Shown: piece after piece, positions 26,659 to 35,969 of the stretch | How positions within the stretch are numbered: position 1 is the stretch's first letter | Layout of the letters: every line of letters starts with the position of its first letter | DNA from: an uncultured bacterium | GTDB taxonomy: Bacteria > Myxococcota_A > Bradymonadia > UBA7976 > VGTA01 | Direction: 5' to 3' | Length of the DNA: 64,000 bases | Assembly (NCBI GenBank): GCA_943788935.1 | Contig: CALSSE010000003.1 | Span: 62,001 to 126,000, forward strand | The notes under the pieces: generated by a model | What the model was told of the DNA's origin: nothing | The model's input: only the letters and a program-made list of their open reading frames with translations | The model's database searches: none | Made by a program: the position numbers and the translations under genes

Positions 26659-28101
26659 ATGTTGATTGAACACTCGGAGAGCGGGGAGAAGATTCCTAAC
26701 TTATCCCCTTACCTTCACGGGATTCACGCCCCACTGAGCGGTGAAACCTCCAGCGTGAAACTCCGCTGTATTGAAGGAGAGGTTCCTCCTCAGCTCAATG
26801 GTCTCTTCGCTCGTAACTCACCCAACCCTCAATTTGCACCGATTGGAAAATACCATTGGTTTGATGGTGATGGGATGGTTCATGGAGTAAAACTTTTAGA
26901 GGGCTCTGCTCACTATTCTTCTCGATATGTGAAGACCGAGGGTCTCGCCGCAGAAAAAGAGGCTGGCGAGGCGCTATGGACAGGAATCTTAGAGCGTCCC
27001 CGACGACGTCTCGCGACACCGGTTAAAGATACGGCTAATACCGATCTCATCTGGCATAATGGCCAATTGATCGCTAGTTGGTGGCTCTCTGGTGAACCCT
27101 ACGCGCTGAGCGCCGACTTAGAGACTCTCGGTAAGGCTTCCTTCGTCTCAGCTCTCCCCCCTGGAGCGACCGTCTCCGCTCACCCCAAAGTCGACCCACA
27201 GACCAATGAACTCATGTTTTTTGGGTACAATCTCTTCAAGCGCCCTTACTATCACTATGGAGTCGTAGGCGCCGATGGTGAGCTCAAGCACTTTACTACC
27301 GTCGATCTACCGCATGCCCATATTCCCCACGACATCGCCATCACTGAACGATATACAGTCCTCGTCGATATGCCCATGGGATGGGATGAGGAGGCGCTCA
27401 AGTTAGGGAAACGAAAGATTGCCTTCCATAGTGATCGCCCCTCTCGCTTTGGGATCATTCCTCGCTATGGTCAATCTTCAGAGATTCAATGGTTCGAAGC
27501 AGAGAGCGCTTATATGTATCACACGATCCGCGCTTTTGAAGAAGGAGATGAGCTCGTGCTCACCGGGTGTCGAATCAAAGATCCTATTCCTGACGAACAA
27601 GACGAGAGCGGTGAGGTCGCCCGTCTTGATATTATCCACCTCGTCCCCCTCCTCTATGAGTGGAGGTTTAACCTTAAGACTGGCGAAACCTCGGAGACTC
27701 TGCTTGACCGAACACCGACTGAATTCCCGAGAGTCAATGATCGCACTCTCGGAAGAAAAACTCGCTTCGCTTACTGCCCAACCGTAGCCGCTGCACCTAC
27801 CCTCTGCTTCAATGGTTTCATCAAGTATGACCTACAGAGCGGTCAACAAGAGCAGGTGAACTACGACGCTCTCCTCGGTCAGAACGGATGGTATGGCGGA
27901 GAAGTCTGCTTCGCCCCTGACCCTGATCGTGCCGATCATGAAGATGGTGGTTGGATTGTCACCATCCTCACTCACCCACAACATGATCACTCACAGCTAC
28001 TCCTCATCGACGCCCAGACTCCTCATCAAGGGATCACTGCGCGATGTATGCTCCCTCATAAAATACCTGTAGGTTTTCACGCGGAGTTTGTCTCATTTTG
28101 A
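26659..28101 (+). CDS. Carotenoid oxygenase family protein (RPE65/CCD-like)
   Basis: A 480-residue non-heme iron dioxygenase that cleaves a double bond of carotenoids, apocarotenoids or stilbene-like compounds. Family elements are NGLFARNSPNPQF, YHWFDGDGMVHGVKL, and four probable iron ligands: SAHPKVDP (about residue 174), PHDIAIT (about 223), YHTIRAFE (about 287) and the C-terminal PVGFHAEFV (about 474). The start at 26659 is supported by AGGAGAG. No carotenoid biosynthesis gene is in the window, so the substrate is open. It stands alone between two oppositely or differently arranged genes. Confidence 0.92.
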   Translation: MLIEHSESGEKIPNLSPYLHGIHAPLSGETSSVKLRCIEGEVPPQLNGLFARNSPNPQFAPIGKYHWFDGDGMVHGVKLLEGSAHYSSRYVKTEGLAAEKEAGEALWTGILERPRRRLATPVKDTANTDLIWHNGQLIASWWLSGEPYALSADLETLGKASFVSALPPGATVSAHPKVDPQTNELMFFGYNLFKRPYYHYGVVGADGELKHFTTVDLPHAHIPHDIAITERYTVLVDMPMGWDEEALKLGKRKIAFHSDRPSRFGIIPRYGQSSEIQWFEAESAYMYHTIRAFEEGDELVLTGCRIKDPIPDEQDESGEVARLDIIHLVPLLYEWRFNLKTGETSETLLDRTPTEFPRVNDRTLGRKTRFAYCPTVAAAPTLCFNGFIKYDLQSGQQEQVNYDALLGQNGWYGGEVCFAPDPDRADHEDGGWIVTILTHPQHDHSQLLLIDAQTPHQGITARCMLPHKIPVGFHAEFVSF

Positions 28102-28269
28102 GGAGATAAGCCCTCCTGACATACCCATCGTCATAAATCATAGGGGCTCACCCACTCTACATCTCACTCCGTATCATAGGTGTCTCTCTAAGATCTCTAC
28201 TTATCGTCTATTTTAAGTATATCTCGTTAACTTTAAGCTGACGTTTAAGAGCTTGATCGTGACTTTACT

Positions 28270-28299
28270 TTGACATAGGCGCTCTTTATAACATATCAA
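28270..28299 (+). promoter_or_regulatory. Candidate promoter upstream of the 1258-residue exported protein
   Basis: TTGACA at 28270-28275 with TATCAA 18 bases on (28294-28299); an overlapping alternative is TTTACT (28264-28269) with TATAAC (28287-28292) at 17 bases. Start codon about 65 bases downstream. Tentative. Confidence 0.4.
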
Positions 28300-28361
28300 C
28301 CGATATGTAAAAAAATAGTCAAGAGAGATGCTCTTGTCTGCCCTCTATTTCATGGAGACTC

Positions 28362-31300
28362 ATGGCCATGCGCGTATTATGCCTGCTGACTGTTATTACG
28401 GCTCTCTCACTCAATCAATATGGCTGCTTAAGCGCTATAGATGGTCTTAGCGAAGCCCCAAAAGGACTAAGGGGAACACCTGAAGGGTCAGGGCCGAAGG
28501 TGATCTATCACTTTACAGCGAAGCCCTTGCCTGAAATCCCTCTCCCCAATGATGACGCGACACTGTTTGACCCCTCATCTCCTACCAAGCGTCGTATCAA
28601 TGTCAGCTACTTTGCTTCTACTCAAGTCGAAAGAAAGGCGCGAGAAGCCTTTAATGGTCTTGATGGCTTTGGTTCTTACGCACCGATCACTGTCTCATTT
28701 GATAAGGCAATCGATGTCGTTGATCTATATGAGCGACACAACCGCCATGACCCGGAGGAGGGTCATTATCGTGATGATTTTAGAGATGATGCGGTGTTCC
28801 TCTTTAATATTGATCCTAGCTGTGAGCGTTTCTCTGAAGAAGTAGCGCTCGATATGGGACGAGGTCGATTCCCCGTAACTCTATTTAAACATATTAAAAG
28901 CGTAGAGAATCCGAAATCACCACAAGGGCTAGCGTTTAATTTCCGCAAACTATTTTATTTCAGCGCTTTCGATCAACATGCCATGGCGAATAATTTACTC
29001 TTCGAAGAGTGGAACGAGGATCTCAATCAGAATGGCATCCTAGATGAGGGCGAAGATAGAGACGGAGACGGGCTTCTCGATGTCGCTAACCTCCTCGATC
29101 CTAAAAGCTGTGATACCTTCCGTGAAGGGAGCATTGAGCGACAACGTTGCATCGCTGACGGGCTAATGTCCTTCTACGAGCGCTCCAGTAACACCCTCAT
29201 TATGAGACCAGTTTGGCCTCTTGAGCAGGGCTGTCGCTACGCGGCGGTCTTAACCGAGCGGCTTAGAGGCGAGAATGGTGATCCCATCTTGAGCCCCTTT
29301 GATGAGGTGAATCCAGCAGGACAAACACAAGCGCTTCAAGTCATTGAACCTTGGCTTGAGCGCTATCAACTCTCCGTGGATGATATCGCCTTCGCTTGGA
29401 CCTTCACCGTTGGTAGTCAGACCACTGAGCTCGAGGCTCTTCGCGCCGGTCTTTATGGAGCAGGATCCTTCAGCCGGCTCTCCGAAGAGTTCCCTATCGA
29501 GAGCCTCAACTTATGGAAACGAGAAGATCTAGACGTCCGAGAACAACTCCCGGAATCGGTTCTAAAGGATCGCTTCTTACCAGGAGGCTGTGTCGGTCTA
29601 GGCTTGAGTAAGTTTTGGTTAGTAAGAGGTGAGTGGGAGGCAAACCTCTGCGCTATTGAGGCTGATTATTCAGGGATGTCTCTCATCTTTGGGGGAACCT
29701 TTAAGGCTCCGGATCTCCTCGTCAATCGTGATCAAGAGATCTCTGCGACTCCTCGATATCCCCAAACCGCTGATGAGCGATGGGACATAGATCTGTCTAA
29801 AGGTCAAGCCACCTACGGAGACACCGAAGTGACTTTTTGGTGTGGCCTCCCCCAAGAGAAAGATCAATCCTGTAGCCCCGGCAATCCAGAGGGAAAGCCA
29901 TTCTGCAAGCCTTTCCCGACGATCCTCTATGCCCATGGTTATGGTGGATCCCGAGCGGAAATCGCTGTCGGTCACCTCGGGCGTACCACGAATATGGGGT
30001 ATGCGATGTGCGCTCTAGACGCTTATGGACATGGACTCAACGCATTACTCAGCGATCACCCTGACGTACAAGAGACCAGTCTCGCTTTCCGTATCCTTGA
30101 TGGCTATGGGATTCCAGATTACCAACAGCTCCTCATGCGTGGACGTGATCGAGACCTCAATAACGATGGTCTAGAGGACTCTGGAGCTGATATGTGGACT
30201 AGCGATATCTTCCATACTCGAGATATGGTCCGACAGACCTCTTTGGAGTATATGCAGTTTGTACGTATCTTGAGAGGGTTTGATGGAGAGCGAAGAGATG
30301 GAGATGACTACACAATGGGAGATATTGATGGGGATGGGATTGTAGACCTCGGCGGCCCAGTGGCTCCAATCGGTATGTGGGGGATCTCTCTCGGAGGGAT
30401 TATCGCCGGTGTTCTCGCAGGAGCTGAGCCAAGCCTAGACGCTGTATCCCCGAACGCTGGCGGCGCGGGCTTAGTTGACATTGGAGTTCGCTCTAGTCAA
30501 CAGGGCGTCCCCGAGGCGGTGATGTTACCGGTTCTTGGTCCATTCCTTGTCGGCTGCACTGCGATGGATGATGATCAACGCCCCCGTCTTGATGAAGAGG
30601 GTAAGAGCTGCTTTAAAAGTGAAGGGTTCACTCCTTCAGGAGAAGAAGGAGAGCTGCTCCCTTCGGGGGAGGTACTCCGCCTGCAGCCAGGTGAGATGGA
30701 GTTAGCCTATTTACTTAATAACAACGCTCGCCAAACCATGGTGACCTTCGCCAAGCTCACCGACGTTGAGCCAGGTGACTGGATCGAGGTCGAGAACTTA
30801 GATAATGGCGAAGTAAAGAGGCGACCTGTTGATGAGCGTGGAAGGCTAATGATCTCTGTCCCCGCTGACGCCCTCACCGCCTCAGAGAAGAGACCTCTCC
30901 TTGGCTTAACCGATGAAGACCGAGCGCCTGTTATCTACCAAAATACTCCTGATCTCGGCGATCGTTTGGTGATCCGCCACTTTAAGAAATCGGTTGCTCA
31001 AACAGCAACTAACCGTGATGAGCGCGGTGAATATGATGTGAGTGTAAGACTAGAGGCAACACCTGCCGTGACTCTTTCGACCTTTATGTGGGGGGCAGTA
31101 TTCCAAGGGGCGATCTATCCCGCAGAGGCGCCTTTGGTTGCTTTACAAGAAGGTCTTGGCCTCAGTCGTAACAGTACAGAATATCGTCGTTTCCTAGGTC
31201 TGGCTCAATCGGCTATTGGTCCTGGTGACCCCGCCATTTGGAGTGAAAAGATTAGTCAATCTCCGATCAAAGTGGATTACGATGTCTATCAAGGAGGACA

Positions 31301-32138
31301 CACCCATGTTCTTCAAATGCCCACCATCGGAGATACTCAAGTTCCGACGAGTACCGGAATCGCCGCCGCCCGTATCTCTGGTGTAATGGGGTCGTGGCTC
31401 CGAGATCAGAAACGCTTTCCCGACCCCCGTTATGGGTGGCGCGAGCTGTTTCAGCCCCTTCCCTCACGACTGTCAAGAGCGGGCGGTGAGCTTAGCGTCG
31501 ATCAGCTCTTGATTGATCGTTATGTCGTAGAAGGAGACACTGAGCTACAGAGATGGCATGAAGCTGTTGAAAGCAGCAGCATTCACTATGTCATCGATAG
31601 TGAAGAGGGCGAGGGGCTTCATCCGTATGTTCTCTTCGATATAGATAATATAAGCAATGGAGCCGCTCGGTTCAGCTGTGGTCTTGAAGAATGGAGCGCT
31701 ATGAACGGTGAGTTTAACTGCCCTGAAGAATGGGAGGATCGGGCTCAAGTTTTCCCTGTCCCCTATGACCCTGAAGGCTTACGACTCACTACAGAGCGAG
31801 AGCCCGGTAGACATGACGCTTTGCGGATTCCTCTCCTGAGGCCTACCGGCCAACATGGAATCTATAACGCCCAACCTTTTAGATTTTTTGATCATGACGC
31901 CTATATGGTCAACTATACAACGCGCTTCCTTGGTACTCGGGGCGCCAGAGTCGACCAGCCTCCAGGCTGTGACTGCAGCGCTAGCCTCATCCCTCAATAT
32001 CAGCTCAATGGTCGAGAGGTTTACCCCGTCAAAAATAATATGATGTGTATCGAAGATGATCTTAAACTCTGTAGCGCACAATGCGCCGATTCATGGGGGA
32101 TCATCACCAACGACTTTGTCGAGTGTGTTAGCCCTTAG
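28362..32138 (+). CDS. Large exported alpha/beta-hydrolase-like protein with EF-hand-type calcium motifs
   Basis: A 1258-residue product with an N-terminal signal (MRVLCLLTVITALSL) and a possible but imperfect lipobox (QYGC). Three acidic DxDxDG-type loops look like EF-hand or dockerin calcium sites: DLNQNGILDEGEDRDGDG near residue 222, DLNNDGLEDSGAD near 601 and GDIDGDGIVDLGG near 654. Between residues about 520 and 720 lies an alpha/beta-hydrolase core: TILYAHGYGGSRAE (oxyanion strand), GMWGISLGGIIAGV with the GxSxG nucleophile elbow Ser, and later HTHVLQMPTIGD as a possible catalytic His. Cys-rich end (CDCSAS, CIEDDLKLCSAQC). Substrate unknown; the family is common as predicted lipoproteins of Bradymonadia-type genomes. 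Confidence 0.75.
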   Translation: MAMRVLCLLTVITALSLNQYGCLSAIDGLSEAPKGLRGTPEGSGPKVIYHFTAKPLPEIPLPNDDATLFDPSSPTKRRINVSYFASTQVERKAREAFNGLDGFGSYAPITVSFDKAIDVVDLYERHNRHDPEEGHYRDDFRDDAVFLFNIDPSCERFSEEVALDMGRGRFPVTLFKHIKSVENPKSPQGLAFNFRKLFYFSAFDQHAMANNLLFEEWNEDLNQNGILDEGEDRDGDGLLDVANLLDPKSCDTFREGSIERQRCIADGLMSFYERSSNTLIMRPVWPLEQGCRYAAVLTERLRGENGDPILSPFDEVNPAGQTQALQVIEPWLERYQLSVDDIAFAWTFTVGSQTTELEALRAGLYGAGSFSRLSEEFPIESLNLWKREDLDVREQLPESVLKDRFLPGGCVGLGLSKFWLVRGEWEANLCAIEADYSGMSLIFGGTFKAPDLLVNRDQEISATPRYPQTADERWDIDLSKGQATYGDTEVTFWCGLPQEKDQSCSPGNPEGKPFCKPFPTILYAHGYGGSRAEIAVGHLGRTTNMGYAMCALDAYGHGLNALLSDHPDVQETSLAFRILDGYGIPDYQQLLMRGRDRDLNNDGLEDSGADMWTSDIFHTRDMVRQTSLEYMQFVRILRGFDGERRDGDDYTMGDIDGDGIVDLGGPVAPIGMWGISLGGIIAGVLAGAEPSLDAVSPNAGGAGLVDIGVRSSQQGVPEAVMLPVLGPFLVGCTAMDDDQRPRLDEEGKSCFKSEGFTPSGEEGELLPSGEVLRLQPGEMELAYLLNNNARQTMVTFAKLTDVEPGDWIEVENLDNGEVKRRPVDERGRLMISVPADALTASEKRPLLGLTDEDRAPVIYQNTPDLGDRLVIRHFKKSVAQTATNRDERGEYDVSVRLEATPAVTLSTFMWGAVFQGAIYPAEAPLVALQEGLGLSRNSTEYRRFLGLAQSAIGPGDPAIWSEKISQSPIKVDYDVYQGGHTHVLQMPTIGDTQVPTSTGIAAARISGVMGSWLRDQKRFPDPRYGWRELFQPLPSRLSRAGGELSVDQLLIDRYVVEGDTELQRWHEAVESSSIHYVIDSEEGEGLHPYVLFDIDNISNGAARFSCGLEEWSAMNGEFNCPEEWEDRAQVFPVPYDPEGLRLTTEREPGRHDALRIPLLRPTGQHGIYNAQPFRFFDHDAYMVNYTTRFLGTRGARVDQPPGCDCSASLIPQYQLNGREVYPVKNNMMCIEDDLKLCSAQCADSWGIITNDFVECVSP

Positions 32139-32485
32139 CTTAATGCTCTCAGGCTCTAGAGCTGAGATCGACTCTATAAGATTCTCTGTTATGCTCTCTA
32201 TGAAGTCACCCTCTTGTTGGGGTCTCTCTATATTCAGTATATACGCGCCTTGAGCAGATGTCATGTTGAGTCTTGAGGCTTGAATACACACATTATGTAT
32301 GCGACTAGTGAAGAGTAGCAGACTTAAGAAGACTCTATATTTTCATACCTCTCACCCTTTAAACAGTATGTTTCTTGTACTTTTTGGTATGATCGTTTTT
32401 ATCCTTCTTACTAATATACTTAGTGATATTAACTTAAGGGACACAAGCGAATACTACATCTCATTTACGACACAGACGATTATAA
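32139..32485. other. Intergenic region, no clear gene
   Basis: About 350 AT-rich bases. A small inverted repeat TAATAT/ATATTA (32412-32431) and a possible TTGTAC...TTTATC promoter-like pair near 32370-32400 are the only structures seen; neither is convincing. Confidence 0.5.
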
Positions 32486-35188
32486 ATGACTAGAATCATC
32501 ATCTGCTTATTGTGCTCACTTTGTCTATCCTCTTGCTTGAGATATATATCAGATCCTGGAGTCAGCGCTAAAGAGCTCATGGTCGGCAGCGACGTAGCTG
32601 GTGAGATCATGGCTGGCGACAGTGAGGCTGGTGAGATCATGGCTGGCGACAGTGAGGCTGGTGAGATCATGGCTGGCGACAGTGAGGCCGGTGAGATTAT
32701 GGCCGGCGACAGCGTGGCCGGTGAGATCATGGCTGGCGACAGCGTGGCCGGTGAGATTATGGCCGGCGACAGCGTGGCCGGTGAGATCATGGCTGGCGAC
32801 AGCGTGGCCGGTGAGATTATGGCTGGCGAGCTCTCTTCATCATCCGCTATGATCACATTTGAAGTAGACTTAAGCTGCCCCTCGACCCCTACTGACTTTT
32901 CAACTGTTTATGTCACAGGCTCATTTTGTAACTGGTGCGATAGAGGTTATCCACTCCTGGACCTGGATGAAGATGGGATCTATACAGGGACATTTGAACT
33001 CCCTTTTGGTCTATATGAGTATAAATACATTCTCGATATGTTTCGGCATCAAGAAGATCTACTCAGCTATTCATATCTAGGCGAGCAGAGCTGCGCTCCA
33101 AGGACCGACCAACATTCCTACGCTAATCGACTCATAACGCTCAACTCAGATCTGATCATGCAGGACATTTATGGTCATTGCTCTTCATGTGATGATCGTC
33201 CTTCATCGGACCTCCTCTTTACAGAAATTACTTTTGACGACCCCGAGATCCAATACTTTGTTATGGGTTTTGAAAACGCAATTGGAGGGATCATTCAGCA
33301 TGATCGAGTTGGAAATGAAAATGCTATTGGGCGAATACTTAAAAGTGAAGCAGCGACATCTACATCAGGGGCATTAATCATAACACAGCCTAATCAAACC
33401 GTTGGAATAATCCCTCTCTCAGAGGAGACCCCTTGGATGAGTGTCACCGCCTATTCATCTCACTTCAATACCCCTATCAGGCTAAAGGTGCAGAGCTCTA
33501 CCGACCCCTCCAAGTTCGTTGAAGTGGATAATTATATAAGTGATCGTCATCGTTGGGAGACTCTTTATTTCGACTTTTCAAGACCTGTGGAGGGAACACC
33601 TGCTCTAGATCCTAATGCCATCTACGATAAGATCTCTATCTTCTTTAATTTTGGAGTGAACGGCGCTGATGCTGATGAGAGAGTTTACTATTTCGATGAT
33701 CTCACCTTCTGGGGTGAACGCCCCTTAACACGTGCACCCTGTACAGCTCAATCTTGCCCCTACACTTCCATAGAGTGGGTTAATATCGATCAGGGGAAGT
33801 TCACCAAGGGCGTCGATCAAGGGATAGATAACGAGACGCCTGCTCACCTCGTCACGATACCTAACTTACAAGTCATGAAGAGCGAGGTGACGATTGGTCA
33901 ATATCGGTCATGTGTCGATGCTCAAGTCTGTGAGCCATTGAATCAGAACGACACAGGGTGTGTGTGGAGCTCCACAATCAATAGGTATGAGGATCACCCC
34001 GCGAGGTGCCTCTCGAGAATAGATTTGAGCACTTTTGCCGAGTGGCTCGGCGATCAACACAGCGCTTTCGCGGACGCTCGTTTAATGACAGAATCTGAGT
34101 GGGAATTTGTAGCGACAAGTAGGGGAGTGACTTCCCCATTCCCATGGGGGGTCGACTTAATAGGTTGTCATCTCGCCCATTATCAAGGCTGTGAAAGTGG
34201 GCCCACTCTACCCACAATCCCAGTCTGCACCACAGCAGGTAATAGTATACAAGGTCTATGTGACCTGCTCGGAAATGTCGCTGAATGGGTCGCTGATGAT
34301 TGGCCGAATGACTATCTTAATACCCCTAGAGATGGGAGTCCATTTATCAATACCTCGAGTGATCAAGGAACCATTCGAGGAGGACACTTTGATTCTCCCT
34401 ATACCCCAAGAGGCTCAACTCCGGGCGATCTCTCTACAACGATGCATACAGCGAGTGATCCCAGGCGCCGGGTGCCTCATGTTGGCGGTCGACTCGCTCG
34501 ATTTGGTGAAGTTGACGCTCCTCTTGAGTGGATATCCCTACCGCTGGGGACATGGAATAACTCTCGGGTACTCCCTTTTGATATAATGAAGACTGAGATT
34601 ACAGTGGGTCATTACCGGCGCTGTATGGAGGCCGGAATCTGTGAGGACTTAAGCTCCAATCAACTAGGTAGTTGTGGAGGTCTCGTTACCCTCCAGTTTA
34701 ATGGCTATCGAGACCATCACCCTCTCCGCTGTGCGACATTAGATAATATATTAGAGATGACTCAATGGTTAAACAATCAAGCGCTCGGCTACCAGTATCG
34801 GATCCCTAGCATTAATGAGTGGTTGTATGCGAACTCAAATGCCACAGGAAATGAGACATACCCATGGGGAACACAATCGATCAGCTGTGATGAAGCCAAT
34901 GTAGATATGTCATCTTCACAGCAAGGTTGCTCTCTTGATACAGAAGTCGTTTGTTCTCATCCAGCAGGTGATACTAGCCAAGGTTTATGTGATATGATTG
35001 GTAATGTTGCGGAGCATGCAGTCTCCGGGATCAGAATTCAAAGTAGCCTCAAAGCGATCGGCTTAAGCTATCTCTCAGTCCCTTTGAGCGCCTCATCTTT
35101 TGAAATGCATGAACTCCTCCAAAACCCGCCTATTTATCACGAGAGTTTAGGAGGCCGACTAGTTCGGATCTCAGATCGTGCCCCATGA
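32486..35188 (+). CDS. Lipoprotein with 30-nt repeat, sugar-binding-like domains and two FGE-sulfatase domains
   Basis: A 900-residue lipoprotein: MTRIIICLLCSLCLSSC gives a good lipobox (LSSC, Cys17). Residues about 34-113 are eight copies of a ten-residue GDSxAGEIMA repeat. Then a beta-rich domain resembling starch/carbohydrate-binding modules (TVYVTGSFCNW, GLYEYKYILD), then a second beta-sandwich (FENAIGG through YYFDDLTFWGE) of CBM type. Two copies of the formylglycine-generating enzyme-like domain follow: copy 1 begins EWVNIDQGKFTKG and has LMTESEWEFVA and LCDLLGNVAEWVADDW; copy 2 begins LEWISLPLGTWNN and has RIPSINEWLYA and LCDMIGNVAEHAV. The catalytic cysteines of true FGE are not apparent, so a binding or structural role is likely. 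Confidence 0.85.
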   Translation: MTRIIICLLCSLCLSSCLRYISDPGVSAKELMVGSDVAGEIMAGDSEAGEIMAGDSEAGEIMAGDSEAGEIMAGDSVAGEIMAGDSVAGEIMAGDSVAGEIMAGDSVAGEIMAGELSSSSAMITFEVDLSCPSTPTDFSTVYVTGSFCNWCDRGYPLLDLDEDGIYTGTFELPFGLYEYKYILDMFRHQEDLLSYSYLGEQSCAPRTDQHSYANRLITLNSDLIMQDIYGHCSSCDDRPSSDLLFTEITFDDPEIQYFVMGFENAIGGIIQHDRVGNENAIGRILKSEAATSTSGALIITQPNQTVGIIPLSEETPWMSVTAYSSHFNTPIRLKVQSSTDPSKFVEVDNYISDRHRWETLYFDFSRPVEGTPALDPNAIYDKISIFFNFGVNGADADERVYYFDDLTFWGERPLTRAPCTAQSCPYTSIEWVNIDQGKFTKGVDQGIDNETPAHLVTIPNLQVMKSEVTIGQYRSCVDAQVCEPLNQNDTGCVWSSTINRYEDHPARCLSRIDLSTFAEWLGDQHSAFADARLMTESEWEFVATSRGVTSPFPWGVDLIGCHLAHYQGCESGPTLPTIPVCTTAGNSIQGLCDLLGNVAEWVADDWPNDYLNTPRDGSPFINTSSDQGTIRGGHFDSPYTPRGSTPGDLSTTMHTASDPRRRVPHVGGRLARFGEVDAPLEWISLPLGTWNNSRVLPFDIMKTEITVGHYRRCMEAGICEDLSSNQLGSCGGLVTLQFNGYRDHHPLRCATLDNILEMTQWLNNQALGYQYRIPSINEWLYANSNATGNETYPWGTQSISCDEANVDMSSSQQGCSLDTEVVCSHPAGDTSQGLCDMIGNVAEHAVSGIRIQSSLKAIGLSYLSVPLSASSFEMHELLQNPPIYHESLGGRLVRISDRAP
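32585..32824 (+). repeat. 30-nt coding tandem repeat, eight units
   Basis: Eight units of 30 nt encoding GDSEAGEIMA and GDSVAGEIMA; units 2-4 carry SEA and units 5-8 SVA, with alternating gct/gcc and atc/att changes that show block-wise duplication. Confidence 0.93.
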
Positions 35189-35271
35189 GCTTCATACCGA
35201 TGATCACAGTCTCTCGGTCTGTGCCCTCCACTCTTCGTGACCGACTTCGATATTAGCGAGTATTGAAGACA

Positions 35272-35898
35272 ATGACCCTCTCTCCGATCTATATTGATGA
35301 CCAGCAGCAGCTTCTCCATGCGCTGTCTCGTTTTCCAAAACGCTACCTGCTCATCGGATCAGGTGCAGGACTACAATATGCTGATCCTGAGCAAGCGATT
35401 CGTGATGTCATTACCTATATTCAAGCAGACGATGATAGAGATGTCCTTATTATATTTGGTGGAGATACGGCCGATCAAAATAATCCGGACCTCGGTTATC
35501 TCGTTCAGCAACTCAAGATTAAACTTAGGGGGAGAGGACGAGTGCTCTCTGTGCAGTCTTGGCCGGAACATTGTTCCTTCGTAGATTATATCTATCAATA
35601 CCCTCGTGAATGGAGTGACGATCGGATGAGTCGAGAGCTTTGGGGTGGTGTCATCGATCACTCTCCAGTGGCAGCGACGCGATATTATTTAAGTCAAGAG
35701 ATGCAGGCCGCGCTGAGCGCTGTGATCTGTATTGGGGGAGGACAAATCGCGCAACAAGAGCTCTCATATGCGCTCAAGTGTGGCTTAAAGCATCACTATA
35801 TTCGAGCAGAAGCACGACATAAAAGAGACTCAAGCCTTTATGGCCCTACCGACGACTGGTATGTAAAGCATCAGCCCATTAGCTCAAACGAGCGATAA
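35272..35898 (+). CDS. Hypothetical protein with nucleotide-binding-like fold, possibly SLOG-type
   Basis: A 208-residue protein. It alternates hydrophobic strands and helices: YLLIGSGAGLQYADPEQAI, DVLIIFGGDTADQNNPDL and AVICIGGGQIAQQELSYAL. The glycine-rich strands with IGSG, FGGD and IGGG suggest a Rossmann-like nucleotide-binding fold of the SLOG/lysine-decarboxylase-like kind, but no catalytic motif is certain. The ATG at 35272 is preferred; a TTG at 35263 would add three residues. It follows the FGE lipoprotein by 83 bases and converges with the formyltransferase gene. Confidence 0.6.
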   Translation: MTLSPIYIDDQQQLLHALSRFPKRYLLIGSGAGLQYADPEQAIRDVITYIQADDDRDVLIIFGGDTADQNNPDLGYLVQQLKIKLRGRGRVLSVQSWPEHCSFVDYIYQYPREWSDDRMSRELWGGVIDHSPVAATRYYLSQEMQAALSAVICIGGGQIAQQELSYALKCGLKHHYIRAEARHKRDSSLYGPTDDWYVKHQPISSNER

Positions 35899-35969
35899 AG
35901 ACCCTAGCTCTTAATACCAAAGCGTATCTCATCAATATTTGGCGCGATTTTTCAGTATAGAGTCAGTCT

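Noticed and set aside
32461..32856. Antisense ORF over the lipoprotein repeat
   Set aside because: Reading of the 30-nt repeat in reverse; no ribosome-binding site.
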